A stretch of 64,000 nt of DNA from Bacteroidia bacterium (GTDB lineage Bacteria; Bacteroidota; Bacteroidia; Cytophagales; Cyclobacteriaceae): the NCBI GenBank assembly GCA_030432655.1, contig JAUILA010000020.1:1-64000 (forward strand). The letters are read 5' to 3'. Positions 30,700 through 41,700 of the stretch are shown here, one piece after another (positions within the stretch are counted from its first letter, which is position 1; the number at the start of each line of letters is the position of its first letter). The position numbers and the translations under genes were made by a program. The notes beneath the pieces are model-generated. The model made no database searches, had not been told where the DNA came from, and worked only from the letters and a program-made list of their open reading frames with translations.

Positions 30700-32192
30700 T
30701 GAAGATTAAACTATTTGGAACGGGTCTGTTATGGATGTTGCTGGTATTTACGGCTTGTGATTTCCTGGATGAAACTCCGGAATCAGTCATAAATTCGGCG
30801 AATTTCTATCAGACAGAGAGTGATGCGGTGGCAGCGACCAACGCAATCTATGAATATTTAACCGTCGGTACGGAAGGGATTTTTGAGCGTGGGTTTGGTG
30901 GCATTTTCTTTAATGACTACTGGGTTTTTAAGGATATTATGTCCGACAACTGCCTGGAAACTATTTCATCACAGGATTACAGAACCCTGAGTGAATTTAC
31001 CTTCACGGCGGAGAATGAACGCATTGAGCTTTACTGGCAGGATCTTTATAAAACGATTTCTGCAGCCAATATTGTCATCAACCGGGTGCCGGAGATTGAA
31101 ATGAACGCCATGCGCCGGGATCACCTGGTGGCTGAAGCGCGTTTCATCCGCGCGATGATGTACTTCGAGGCAGTCCGCCTTTTTGGGGATGCGCCGCTAA
31201 TCCTTGATGAAACGGTTGAACTGGAGGAGGCCATTGTCGCCAGATCACCTGCCGACGATATTTATTCAGCAATCATTGCGGACCTTGAATGGTCCCGTGA
31301 CCATCTGAGCGATTCCTACCGAGTGGGTATGGGAAGGCCGGTTCCAATGGCATGCACTGCCCTTCTTTCCAAGGTATATCTGGAAATGGGAGAATATGAA
31401 TTGTCCGCCGGGGCAGCCGAAACAGTCATTGAATCTGACGAATACAGTCTTTTCCAGGATTTCGCCGATATATTCAAACTTTCCAATGCTAATTCAGGAG
31501 AAATAATTTTTGCGGTTAACTACAGCGGAACCCTCAGCCAGGGATTTAAGCCGAACCAGTATCACGTCAGGCTGCTGCCGCCCAACCTGGACAAGAATGG
31601 GGAGGGACCGGAAAATGCATTTGGCTGGGAGCGTCCCACCGACGAGTTGTACGATAGTTTTGACCCGCAGGATCGCAGGAAAGATGTGACCTTTATTACT
31701 TCTTACACGTATTCTGATGGTTCGACCGAAACATTTGAACCGTATATCGGGAAATTCTGGGATCAGGAAGCCGAGTCGCGGGCCAATAATACGGACAGTG
31801 ATGTAATTTACCTTCGCCTGGCAGACATTATGCTGATTTATGCGGAGGCATTGAATGAAATCAATAGCGGACCGACACAGGAAGCATACGACATGATCAA
31901 TGAAGTACGCCGTCGGGCGCGGTTCAACGGCGTGGTGGAGCAGGATATTTTACCTGACCTTACTGGATTGTCCTATGATGAATTCAGGGAAGCACTGCTA
32001 CAGGAAAGACAATGGGAATTTGTTATGGAGGGTCAGCGATACCATGACCTGGTGAGAATGGGCAAACTGGTAGAGGCCGTGGAAAATTCCGGAAAGCTGA
32101 ATGTTAATCCGCAGCCTTTTCATTCTTTACTGCCTATACCTCAACGGGAAAGGGGCCTGAATCCGAAACTCACGCAGAATACGGGCTATTAA
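30699..32192 (+). CDS. SusD/RagB-family surface glycan-binding lipoprotein, second locus
   Basis: This 497-residue lipoprotein (lipobox VFTAC) partners the SusC encoded immediately upstream. SusD landmarks are DFLDETPESVINSANFYQTE after the lipobox, AEARFIRAMMYFEAVRLFG, LRLADIMLIYAEALNEI and the C-terminal LLQERQWEFVMEGQRYHDLVR, ending NTGY. I chose the ATG at 30699, which overlaps the SusC stop; the alternative TTG is one codon earlier. It leads the operon into the cytoplasmic sugar-processing genes. Confidence 0.95.
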   Translation: MKIKLFGTGLLWMLLVFTACDFLDETPESVINSANFYQTESDAVAATNAIYEYLTVGTEGIFERGFGGIFFNDYWVFKDIMSDNCLETISSQDYRTLSEFTFTAENERIELYWQDLYKTISAANIVINRVPEIEMNAMRRDHLVAEARFIRAMMYFEAVRLFGDAPLILDETVELEEAIVARSPADDIYSAIIADLEWSRDHLSDSYRVGMGRPVPMACTALLSKVYLEMGEYELSAGAAETVIESDEYSLFQDFADIFKLSNANSGEIIFAVNYSGTLSQGFKPNQYHVRLLPPNLDKNGEGPENAFGWERPTDELYDSFDPQDRRKDVTFITSYTYSDGSTETFEPYIGKFWDQEAESRANNTDSDVIYLRLADIMLIYAEALNEINSGPTQEAYDMINEVRRRARFNGVVEQDILPDLTGLSYDEFREALLQERQWEFVMEGQRYHDLVRMGKLVEAVENSGKLNVNPQPFHSLLPIPQRERGLNPKLTQNTGY

Positions 32193-32206
32193 AATTCGAA
32201 CAAGTC

Positions 32207-33958
32207 ATGGAATACAATAAATACCCGGCTATCCGGATACCGGAAACCTATAGTTGTCTGACTGGCTGGAAATCTATTTGGGAAGAAGTGGCCCGGGCCG
32301 CTAAGAACAGCAATAACGATCTGATTGTAATGGAATGTTATCAGGGCGTTCATCTGGATCAGGTGATAGATTCTGTTCGTGCCTCATTTAATGATGTCCT
32401 TGTCATTGACTCACGGGAGGCTTTCAGACCGGAGCAGGAGATAACAGACCTGACCTATCCGGATATTACGGATGACAGGATTTTCGGCAGGCTCACTTCA
32501 CTTGAAATGAAAGATTTGCTGGATGAGGAATTAACCGGTGCGTTACTCAACAGGATCAGGCAGCATTCCGGAATGGTTTGTTTAGCCGGTCCCGGTGCCC
32601 TCGAAATCGCATCGTCGATTGACGCCCTGAGAATCTTTGCTGATATGGCCAGGTGGGAGATCCAGCAGCGCATGCGCAGGAAGGAAGTGGATAGTTTGGG
32701 ATTGCGTAATTCGGGTGACCCGTTTGAAACCTTATATAAGCGTGGATATTTTCTTGACTGGCGGGTATGTGATAAGGTCAAAAGAAAATTCTTTGACCAA
32801 ATTGACTACTGGCTGGACACCAATGACCCGGAGTCACCAAAACTGATTAGCCATGACACGTTTGAAACAGCTCTTGAACTTACTGTTTCACAACCTTTCA
32901 GTGTGGTACCGTTTTTTGATCCGGGGCCATGGGGCGGGCAATGGATGCGGGATAAGTTTGATCTCGATAAATCTGCTCCGAATTATGCCTGGTGTTTTAA
33001 CTGTGTTCCGGAAGAAAACAGTTTGCTTTTTGATTTCGGAGGGACTGTTTTTGAAACTCCTTCAATCAATACGGTATTCTTCAAACCCGATGAATTATTG
33101 GGTAAATCTGTAAGGCGGCAGTTCGGAGAAGAATTCCCCATTCGCTTTGATTTTCTTGATACTATCCAGGGAGGTAACCTGAGCTTACAGGTACATCCTC
33201 TTGATGAATATATTCAGAATGAATTCAACATGTCCTATACACAGGACGAGAGCTATTACATGCTGGACGCGGACAAGGATGCCTGTGTTTACCTGGGACT
33301 CCGGGAGGAAGCAGACGGCCAGGCAATGATCGCCGATCTGGAGCGTGCCCGGCTCAATGGGCAGGACTTTCAGGCGGAGAAATATTCTGAAAGCTGGCCC
33401 GCAAAAAAACATGACCATTTTCTGATTCCGGCCGGCACGGTTCATTGTTCAGGGAAAGGATGTATGGTATTGGAGATCAGTGCCACCCCGTACATTTTCA
33501 CCTTTAAATTATGGGACTGGGGCAGGCTGGGCATGGACGGAAAACCCCGGCCAATAAATATTGAACGCGGAAATGAGGTGATCCAATGGGATCGTCGCTC
33601 GGGATGGGTAAAGGACAACCTGATCAACCGGGTGGAAGTACTGGATGAAGGTGAAGACTGGCGTGAAGAGCGAACAGGACTTCATCAGCTTGAATTTATT
33701 GAAACGCGCAGGCACTGGCATACCGGAAAAGTTCAACACGACACCCGGGGTACTGTAAATGTCCTCATGCTGGTAGAGGGTGAGCAGGCAATTGTGGAAA
33801 GCCCCGCCGCGGAATTTCATCCGTTCGTGGTAAATTATGCCGAGGCATTCATCGTACCGGCCCGCACTGGAAAATATTCAATTCGTCCTTTCGGCAGAAG
33901 CCAGGGAAAAGAAATCGCTACGCTAAAAGCATATGTCAGAGACAGCAACAATCACTAA
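32207..33958 (+). CDS. Class I mannose-6-phosphate isomerase with N-terminal kinase-like extension
   Basis: This 583-residue cytoplasmic enzyme carries a type I phosphomannose isomerase cupin domain in its second half. It includes PGPWGGQWM, the zinc-binding NLSLQVHPLDEYIQ with the early QVH motif, and LIPAGTVHCSGKGCMVLEIS. It would convert mannose-6-phosphate to fructose-6-phosphate. The first 240 residues are an extension resembling a nucleotide-kinase domain, but the expected P-loop is replaced by ECYQGVHLDQV with no GK[ST], so the domain looks inactive. Typical PMIs are 300-400 residues. It follows SusD by 14 bp and overlaps the transporter gene by 26 bp. Confidence 0.88.
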   Translation: MEYNKYPAIRIPETYSCLTGWKSIWEEVARAAKNSNNDLIVMECYQGVHLDQVIDSVRASFNDVLVIDSREAFRPEQEITDLTYPDITDDRIFGRLTSLEMKDLLDEELTGALLNRIRQHSGMVCLAGPGALEIASSIDALRIFADMARWEIQQRMRRKEVDSLGLRNSGDPFETLYKRGYFLDWRVCDKVKRKFFDQIDYWLDTNDPESPKLISHDTFETALELTVSQPFSVVPFFDPGPWGGQWMRDKFDLDKSAPNYAWCFNCVPEENSLLFDFGGTVFETPSINTVFFKPDELLGKSVRRQFGEEFPIRFDFLDTIQGGNLSLQVHPLDEYIQNEFNMSYTQDESYYMLDADKDACVYLGLREEADGQAMIADLERARLNGQDFQAEKYSESWPAKKHDHFLIPAGTVHCSGKGCMVLEISATPYIFTFKLWDWGRLGMDGKPRPINIERGNEVIQWDRRSGWVKDNLINRVEVLDEGEDWREERTGLHQLEFIETRRHWHTGKVQHDTRGTVNVLMLVEGEQAIVESPAAEFHPFVVNYAEAFIVPARTGKYSIRPFGRSQGKEIATLKAYVRDSNNH

Positions 33959-35312
33959 ATCCGAAGGTTCCGGACGTTACATCTATTTTGTAAGTATCGT
34001 GGCCGCCCTTGGCGGGCTTCTGTTTGGCTATGACACGGCGGTCATTGCCGGGGCCATCGGATTCATTGAAACTAAGTTTCAATTATCCCCGGCCATGACC
34101 GGATGGGCAGCTTCCAGTGCTATCTGGGGATGTGTGGCTGGTGCGCTTAGTGCAGGCTATATCAGTGACCGGTGGGGACGAAAGAAGGTGCTGATCGTGA
34201 CAGCCATCCTGTTTGCCATTTCGGCCATCGGCTCGGCCATTCCTGAAAACCTCACCCAGTTTGTCCTGGCCCGCTTCATTGGTGGCGTAGGTGTCGGAGC
34301 AGCATCCATGTTGTCTCCGATGTATATTTCAGAAGTAGCACCTGCCAGTAAAAGAGGCATGCTTGTCACATTGTATCAACTGGCCATTGTACTTGGTATT
34401 AATCTGATCTACTTCGTTAACCTGGAAATCGCCGGGATGGGGGACGATTCCTGGAATACAGAATACGGATGGCGCTATATGCTGGGTTCAGAAACAATCC
34501 CTGCAGTGCTGTTTATGATAACCCTGTTTTTTGTTCCGGAGAGTCCGCGGTGGCTTGCCGGAAAAGGCAGGGATAAAGAGGCCATGAATGTGCTTGAGAA
34601 GGTAAACGGGGAAGAGAAGGCCCGCCTGGTAATGCAGGAGGTTAAAGCAACCCTGCGTGAGGAAAAAGGGACTATCCGGGAATTGTTTGCCCCTGGTTTG
34701 CGCACAGCAATGATCGTCGGGATGTTCCTGGCGATGTTTTCGCAGATTACCGGGATAAACGCAATTATCTATTATGCCCCGGAAATATTTAAAAGCGTGG
34801 GTTTTGGTACCGATTCCGCACTTCTTCAAACGGTAATTATCGGGATCACAAACACCGTATTTACATTTGTGGCAATCCGGTTCATTGACCGTGCCGGACG
34901 AAGGAAATTATTACTCTGGGGAGTTTCCGGGATGATCCTGTGCCTTACGGGTGTGGGTATCGTGTTCTGGTTTGACCTGAGCTCAGGTCCGTTGCTCCTG
35001 TTTTTCATTCTCGGATTTATTGCCAGCTTTGCGTCATCCCTCGGTCCGATACCCTGGGTGATTATTTCTGAAATATTTCCTACAAAAACCAGGGGAATCG
35101 CCATGTCATTTGCCACGTTCACGCTGTGGATTGGTGTGGTGTTGGTAACACAGCTGACCCCGGTACTGCTTGACAGCCTGGGTGGCGCCATTACATTCTG
35201 GATATTCGCGGGCAACGCCATTCTCCTGCTGATCTTTACTTACCGTATGATCCCGGAAACAAAAGGCAAAACCCTTGAAGAAATTGAACATCAATGGAAA
35301 GCGGCTAACTAA
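33933..35312 (+). CDS. MFS sugar-proton symporter
   Basis: This 459-residue inner-membrane protein has twelve predicted helices and the sugar-porter signatures GYDTAVIAGAIGFI, SDRWGRKKVL, VPESPRWLAGKGRDKEA and the C-terminal PETKGKTLEEIE. It belongs with XylE, GalP and AraE. It would import a monosaccharide, most likely mannose or glucose, released in the periplasm by the glycosidases of this operon. It overlaps the isomerase gene by 26 bp and lies 2 bp before the kinase gene. Exact sugar is not readable. Confidence 0.93.
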   Translation: MSETATITKSEGSGRYIYFVSIVAALGGLLFGYDTAVIAGAIGFIETKFQLSPAMTGWAASSAIWGCVAGALSAGYISDRWGRKKVLIVTAILFAISAIGSAIPENLTQFVLARFIGGVGVGAASMLSPMYISEVAPASKRGMLVTLYQLAIVLGINLIYFVNLEIAGMGDDSWNTEYGWRYMLGSETIPAVLFMITLFFVPESPRWLAGKGRDKEAMNVLEKVNGEEKARLVMQEVKATLREEKGTIRELFAPGLRTAMIVGMFLAMFSQITGINAIIYYAPEIFKSVGFGTDSALLQTVIIGITNTVFTFVAIRFIDRAGRRKLLLWGVSGMILCLTGVGIVFWFDLSSGPLLLFFILGFIASFASSLGPIPWVIISEIFPTKTRGIAMSFATFTLWIGVVLVTQLTPVLLDSLGGAITFWIFAGNAILLLIFTYRMIPETKGKTLEEIEHQWKAAN

Positions 35313-35314
35313 TA

Positions 35315-36406
35315 TTGCAGAAGGATAAAACCATACTGACCCTTGATGCAGGCGGAACAAATTTCGTTTTCAGCGCCATCAGGAATTTTCAGGAAGTTTC
35401 AGAGACCATTACCCTGCCTGCTAATGCCCACCAACTGGATGAATGCCTCGGAAGCCTGGTGAAGGGATTCAAAATGGCCAGGAAACAAGCTGGCGATGCG
35501 GCTGCCATCAGTTTTGCCTTTCCGGGTCCGGCCGATTACAAACAGGGAATCATTGGTGATCTTCCAAATTTTCCGGCATTTACAGATCCGGTACCCCTGG
35601 CCGATATACTTGAGGAGGAATTCAGGATTCCTGTATACATTAATAATGACGCAAATCTGTTTGCTGCCGGTGAGGCTGAAAAAGGGTTTCTTCCTGCTCT
35701 GAACAAAAGGCTTGCAGAATATGGCAGTAACCGGACGTTCCGAAACCTCATCGGGATCACTCTCGGAACCGGTTTCGGCTGTGGTTTTGTGATCAATGAA
35801 AATATGCTTACCGGCGATAATTCGTCCGGCGCGGAAATTCATAATACGCTCAACAAATTTCACCCTTCCTGGAACGCGGAGGAAGATGTCAGTACCAGAG
35901 GAATTATCAGATTTTATGAACATTTTGCCGGGAATTCAATCAGCCGGCTTACCCCTAAGCTGGTATACGAAATTGCCCATGGACGCTGTGATGGAGATCA
36001 GAAGGCAGCATTACAGGCTTTTGAACGGTTTGGAGAATCACTCGGGGCATCGCTCGGCAATGTAATGACGCTCATCGATGGTGTGGTAGTCCTTGGCGGC
36101 GGTCTGACAGGCGCCTGGGACCTGTTTTCCGGTGCCATGTTCAGTGAGCTGGACAGGAAATTTGAAGATGCTTCCGGTAAGGTTCATCCGCGTTTGTCCT
36201 TTAAAGTATTCGATCTGCAGAATGAAAATACCTTCAGGCAGTTCTCTTCAGGTGATCCGGTTAATGTACGCCTGCCCGGATCTGCAGTATCCAGGACCTA
36301 CGATGCCATGCCGAGAACAGGCATCGGATTATCTTCCCTGGGGGTCTCCCGTGCCACGATGTACGGCGCTTACTCTTTTGCTTTAAGAATGCTAAATGAA
36401 AAATGA
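35315..36406 (+). CDS. ROK-family sugar kinase (predicted mannokinase/glucokinase), TTG start
   Basis: This 363-residue protein has the ROK phosphate-binding motif LTLDAGGTNFVFS, the sugar-binding VYINNDANLFAAGEAE, ITLGTGFGCGFVIN and the ATP site VVVLGGGLTGAWDL. Only part of the usual zinc motif is visible around GAEIHNTLNKFH. The motif DAGGTN begins 10 residues from the start and no ATG precedes it after the upstream stop, so the TTG at 35315 must be the start. With the isomerase two genes earlier it would phosphorylate mannose to mannose-6-phosphate. Glucose or fructose are alternatives. Confidence 0.87.
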   Translation: MQKDKTILTLDAGGTNFVFSAIRNFQEVSETITLPANAHQLDECLGSLVKGFKMARKQAGDAAAISFAFPGPADYKQGIIGDLPNFPAFTDPVPLADILEEEFRIPVYINNDANLFAAGEAEKGFLPALNKRLAEYGSNRTFRNLIGITLGTGFGCGFVINENMLTGDNSSGAEIHNTLNKFHPSWNAEEDVSTRGIIRFYEHFAGNSISRLTPKLVYEIAHGRCDGDQKAALQAFERFGESLGASLGNVMTLIDGVVVLGGGLTGAWDLFSGAMFSELDRKFEDASGKVHPRLSFKVFDLQNENTFRQFSSGDPVNVRLPGSAVSRTYDAMPRTGIGLSSLGVSRATMYGAYSFALRMLNEK

Positions 36407-38714
36407 AATGAGACATCTTCCCATGATGCTGCTCCTCCTTGCTGTTTGTGGCTGTTCTGTCAGGACCGGAGAGACGGTACAATCAAAAGGCAGCCTGGTG
36501 CCGTCGCTCGACGAATTATCACCGGTCTGGGTCTCCGTGGATACAGTGGATATGGAGCCTTCTTTGCGGAATTTCAGGTCCCAGGCGCTGACCAATAAAG
36601 ACATGACATCGCTGAGCTGGCTGGCGGATGCGCCATACTCCGGCGGGTACCATACCGGGACGCTCCGCGTAGGGGAAGAAACGCCGGTTGTGACCCATTT
36701 CAGGTGGCAACCCTGGCAGGCACTGAGAAAGTCGGTGCAGGAAGATTATACGATCAGCAGTGCTACCAGGATGGTGGTGGATGAACCAGTGATCCTTTGG
36801 GATATCACCCTGGATGAAATCAGGCAATCAGCACCTGTATCCGTGGCAATTGATCACATCGGGTTTATGAATAAGTTTCCGGACCGGGAATGGCAATGGT
36901 GGTACCCGTATCCTACGCTGGATTCAATGACGACGAAACGGGATGATATAATTGAGAATATCAGGGATCATATAGGGACCGGAATTACCAGTGCAGAAAC
37001 TGAGGTGGTTGAACTGATCAATGGCAAGCCAACTGCCACCACGAAACGTGCCGAATGGCCCTCCGATCTGGATATATTGGCGGATGATTCCTATCGGACT
37101 GAAATTAATGACGGGATTATTCTGGTAACGGAGAATACAACAGGTGTTGTCACCGGTTTCCGGTTGTTCTCAGCTACGGATTCCATAAAAACCTACCGGG
37201 CAGGGGCTACCTCCTATTTTTCCCTGAAAGACAATTCGTCCAGACTTCAGTATGCCATGGCATGGGGAAGCAGCAGGAGCGATGTGCTGGATAAACTTGG
37301 ATCAATTGAATTCGAATCTGCCTGGGAAGAAATTGAAACGGAATGGAAAAACCGCTGGGAGGCAATCTTTGAGCCGGGGAATGCAATTATTTCCGGCACT
37401 TTTCCTGTCCTGGAAACAGATGATAAGAAAGCAGAACGAGTGTATTACACAGGTCCGCTGACCATGCTGTATCTTATGAATACCAATCTCCCGGAACATG
37501 ATAAGGTTTTCCTGACCGGCGGACCACGATGGGGTGCGAGTATTACTTTTTTCTGGGATATTACCGAATGGTCTACACTCTGGGCAACCGTGGATCCTGA
37601 AATGATGAAACAGCACCTGAGATCCTGGGTGCAAATTGATCCCAGTTCGTATTATGGTAAGGATAATTTTGGAGGGCAAGGTGTAGGTAACGGATATTCT
37701 GCCAACTACTGGGCACTTTTTCAGATGTTGCGATCCTACCTGACAATTTCCGGAGATAATGCTTTCCTGGAGGAAGTTGTTGATGGAAAAACAGTACTGG
37801 AGCATATGGATCATTATGCTACCAACTGGAAACGGATTTCCATTTATGAGGAGAACAGCGGCATGTCCGAAACCTTCAGGCTGGCGGATTTTGGTGACGA
37901 CGAATGGAATTTGCTTGAATGTGTGCCTACTTACAAACACATTGTTCCATCTTTCAATGCGGGCTACATTTGGATGATGCGCGAAACAGCCGGCTTTCAC
38001 CGATTGTCTGGTGATGAAAGCCGTGCAGCTGAGCTGGAATCGGAAGCAGAAGATATGGTCGGTCTTTTGCTGGATCTGTATGCCGGCGACGGCGTGTGGT
38101 ACAGCCTGTACCCGGATGGTTCAAGGATCGAAGTGCGCCATTGCCTGGATTTTATGTTTATGGGCCGTTACCTTCCGGATGATATTCCCGAATCGATAAA
38201 GAAGGAAATGATGGAGTTTGTGTATCGCGAACTGATTACCGATCACTGGATGCGTGCACAGTCAATGGATGACATAGCGGCAGCTGATTCCGATCGGCCG
38301 GATCACGGTCCGCTCGGAGCGTTTGACGGTTGGCCTGCAGGAACAATGGATGCGCTTGCTCAGCTGGGGTATCCCGAAAAAGCACTGGATTTCTATCATA
38401 AGATCGAACCCGTCACCCACGAGGGAATCTGGGCCCAGGCTCATGAAATATGGGGGGAGAATAAATGGAAACCATCAGGTAAGGTGAGGATAGCCAAACG
38501 TGGATGGCATAACAGGGAATCCTCCGCCGGAATAGCTATGTCGCAGGTAATGCTGAAGAATTTCTTCGGATTCTATCCGGAAGTGGAAGGGGACCCGATT
38601 CGACAGCATGAAAACTGGTCGTTTGACGGAACCTTATACCATGTTAAATACAAGGGTGATTACTATACCTTACGATCCAGCGGGAATGAAGTGATCATGG
38701 AAAAGGAAAATTAA
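36396..38714 (+). CDS. Secreted (alpha/alpha)6-barrel glycoside hydrolase, family uncertain
   Basis: This 772-residue predicted lipoprotein (candidate lipobox ending at Cys20, AVCGC) has an N-terminal beta-sandwich of about 300 residues and a helical toroid. The toroid has features of GH63/GH37/GH65-like enzymes: GPRWGASITFFWDITEWSTL, GYSANYWALFQMLRSYL, NLLECVPTYKHIVPSFNAGY, and RPDHGPLGAFDGWPAGTMD. Candidate acids are the aspartate in FFWDITEW and glutamates in WNLLE or HEIWGENKW, but I cannot fix the pair. It overlaps the kinase gene by 11 bp and abuts the GH92 gene, so it probably acts on the same mannosidic glycan. Confidence 0.75.
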   Translation: MKNEMRHLPMMLLLLAVCGCSVRTGETVQSKGSLVPSLDELSPVWVSVDTVDMEPSLRNFRSQALTNKDMTSLSWLADAPYSGGYHTGTLRVGEETPVVTHFRWQPWQALRKSVQEDYTISSATRMVVDEPVILWDITLDEIRQSAPVSVAIDHIGFMNKFPDREWQWWYPYPTLDSMTTKRDDIIENIRDHIGTGITSAETEVVELINGKPTATTKRAEWPSDLDILADDSYRTEINDGIILVTENTTGVVTGFRLFSATDSIKTYRAGATSYFSLKDNSSRLQYAMAWGSSRSDVLDKLGSIEFESAWEEIETEWKNRWEAIFEPGNAIISGTFPVLETDDKKAERVYYTGPLTMLYLMNTNLPEHDKVFLTGGPRWGASITFFWDITEWSTLWATVDPEMMKQHLRSWVQIDPSSYYGKDNFGGQGVGNGYSANYWALFQMLRSYLTISGDNAFLEEVVDGKTVLEHMDHYATNWKRISIYEENSGMSETFRLADFGDDEWNLLECVPTYKHIVPSFNAGYIWMMRETAGFHRLSGDESRAAELESEAEDMVGLLLDLYAGDGVWYSLYPDGSRIEVRHCLDFMFMGRYLPDDIPESIKKEMMEFVYRELITDHWMRAQSMDDIAAADSDRPDHGPLGAFDGWPAGTMDALAQLGYPEKALDFYHKIEPVTHEGIWAQAHEIWGENKWKPSGKVRIAKRGWHNRESSAGIAMSQVMLKNFFGFYPEVEGDPIRQHENWSFDGTLYHVKYKGDYYTLRSSGNEVIMEKEN

Positions 38715-41700
38715 ATGAAGATGAAAGCAGGCAGGTTAATTCTATGTATGACGGCCATGCTGATGGCCGGACAGCTATCAGTTCTCGGTCAGGGAAACGC
38801 GCCGGTGGATTATGTGGATCCGCTGATCGGCTCACATAATTCAAGGTGGATCAATTTTCCGGGCCCGACCAGGCCGTTTGGTATGGTTAAACTGAGCCCT
38901 GATAATCAGGAGCTTGGCTGGAAGGCCGGATATGAATATGAAATTGAAAACCTGGCCGGCTTCAGTCATATCCATTCATGGACGATGGCGGGACTTTTGT
39001 CCATGCCAACCAATGGACCACTACTGATCAAGCCAGGCACGGAAAAGGACCCGGAGAGGGGATACCGTTCACATTTTTCTCATGACAATGAGGAGGCACG
39101 GCCCGGCTACTATTCTGTATTCCTCGATGACTATGGAATTAAGGCTGAACTTTCCACGACCAAAAGAGCCGGATTTCACAGGTATACATTCCCGGCAAGT
39201 GATTCGTCCCGCATTCTCCTGGACCTGCTGACTCCGTCAGAATATGGATATGAAATCGGGTATACGCATTTTCAAAAAGTTTCAGACCACGAGCTCGAAG
39301 GGATAAGTTACCAGCAATCCCTGCGCAAAGCCAATTACAACGAATACATTCTGCACTTTGTCGTTCGCTTTAATAAGCCATTTGACTCGATGAACGGGTG
39401 GGTCAAGGAAGAGATCATACGGAATCAGGAATTCATTTCTTCAGAATTCGGACATAAGGATACCGGGGCATTTCTTACGTTCCGGACGGAGGAAAATGAA
39501 CAAATACTCATGCAAGTCGGGATTTCACTCGTGAGTATCGAACAGGCGAGGCTGAATCTTGAGACTGAAATGGATCCGTTTGACTGGAATTTTGACGAGG
39601 TCGTACAGGACAGTGAAAAGGAATGGAATGACCTGCTTTCCGTTATCGAAGTGGAAACGTCTGATGAGAAGCTTAAGAAGAAATTTTATACAAACCTTTA
39701 CCGTGCGTATTCCGGACGTACTACATGGAGTGACGTGAATGGGAAATATGTCGATATGTACGAGAAGGTTCAGCAAATGCCCGATGGTAAGCCGATCTAC
39801 GGAAGTGACGGATACTGGATCACGATGTGGAACCTCAATCCGCTCTGGTCGCTGGCAACCCCGGAGATTGCCAATAACTGGGCAATCAGTATGCTGGAAA
39901 TGAGTGACCGGGGAGGGTGGCTCCCCAAGGGTCCGACAGGCATTGAATATTCCGGTATCATGGTGGCCTCTCACCAGATATCACTGATCACCAACGCATA
40001 TCACAAAGGCATCCGGAATTTTGATGCCGAAAAGGCCTATAATGCGGCGGTAAAGCTGCAGACCGAACAGGGCCGTGCCCATGATGCCGGGGGCTGGGTT
40101 GGAAACAGGAACCTGACCGATTACATTAACCTGGGGTACGTGCCTGATGATGCCGGGCCGGTTTCCAATACCCTCGAATATGCCTATGATGACTGGACGG
40201 TAGGTCAGTTTGCCAAAGCCCTGGGAAAGGAGTCGGATTATAAAACTTACACCAAACGAGCGTTTAACTATAAAAACGTATTTGATCCCGAAGTTGGGTA
40301 TATGCGCAGGAAGAATCGCGATGGTTCCTGGGCCCCGTTTTCGCCTTTCGGGGATGTGGCATGGCTCGGACCGGGATTTGTGGAAGGGAATGCCTGGCAA
40401 TATACCTATTTCGTTCCCCATGATGTAAGCGGGCTCATTCAACTCGTGGGCAGGGATGAATTTAATAACCGCCTGGAGGAAGGGTTCAACACGTCGGCCG
40501 AACATAATTTCAATTCTGAACACCTGGGGTCCAATTCGCTGGATGGCATGGGCGTCCTGCCGATTAACCATGGGAACCAGCCAAATATGCAGGCAGCCTA
40601 CCTTTTTAATCACTCCGGTAAACCGTGGCTGACCCAGTACTGGGCCAACGAAATAATGGAAAAATACTACGGAGACGATCCGGAGACCGGCTGGCTGGGC
40701 GATGAGGACCAGGGCCAAATGGGGGCCTGGTTTGCCATGAGCGCCCTTGGACTGTTTGAAATGGATGGCGGCGCCTCTGTTGATCCGGTCTATGAAATTG
40801 GAACTCCAAAATTTGACAAGGCGGTGATCCATCTGGATACTGCCTATTATCCCGGTGGTACTTTCACCATTGAAGCAAAAAAGGTCTCCGCAAGGAATAT
40901 CTACGTTCAGTCTGCTTCGCTAAATGGTGAAGAGCTGGAGGGTCCATGGTTCTATCATAAGGACCTGGTGAAAGGCGGCAAGCTGACCCTCGTGATGGGG
41001 AGCAAGCCGAATATGTCCTGGGGAACTGATGAAGAAGACGCTCCCCCTTCTTTAAGTACCATTCTGAGCCAGGCAGAGATCGATACCATTATGGCATATG
41101 ATAAATTTGCCGAGGAGCTGGCAGAATGGAACCGGGCAGTCAAGGCCTATTATTATCACCGCAAGGAACACTTTGAGACCCTCCCGGATACGGAAGGAGA
41201 GATCATCTTTCTCGGGAACAGCATAACGGACGGCGCTGAATGGTTTGAATTGTTTGATGGTAATCCGAATGTTAAAAACCGGGGGATTGGCGGAGATGAT
41301 ACGGACGGAGTCCTGGAAAGACTGGATGAAGTGTTGTCTTCTGAGCCTGCCAAGGTATTCCTGCTTATCGGGACCAATGACATATCCTACGGGAAGACGG
41401 TGGATCATGTGGTGGAAAACCATAAACTGATCATTCAGCGTATTAAGGAAGCATCACCTGAAACGGAGATTTATATACAATCAGTTCTTCCGGTACAGGA
41501 GTCAATTCACCCCACCCGGCCGGTTTCTTCCATCCACGATATCAACAGCCAATTGAAGGAGATTAGTGAATCAGAAGGGATTACCTATATTAACCTTTTT
41601 GACCTTTTTGCAGATGAGAGCGGGATGCTTGATATGAAGTACAGCATTGACGGCCTGCATTTGAATGCCGAAGGTTATTTGAAATGGGTGGAAGCTGTGC

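Noticed and set aside
32637-33113. Plus-strand open frames inside the mannose-6-phosphate isomerase gene that might suggest a frameshift
   Set aside because: The isomerase frame is uninterrupted with all cupin motifs, and the other frames encode no recognisable sequence.
39981-40832. 283-codon open frame on the minus strand
   Set aside because: It is antisense to the GH92 catalytic domain, whose motifs are conserved, and it shows no domain of its own.
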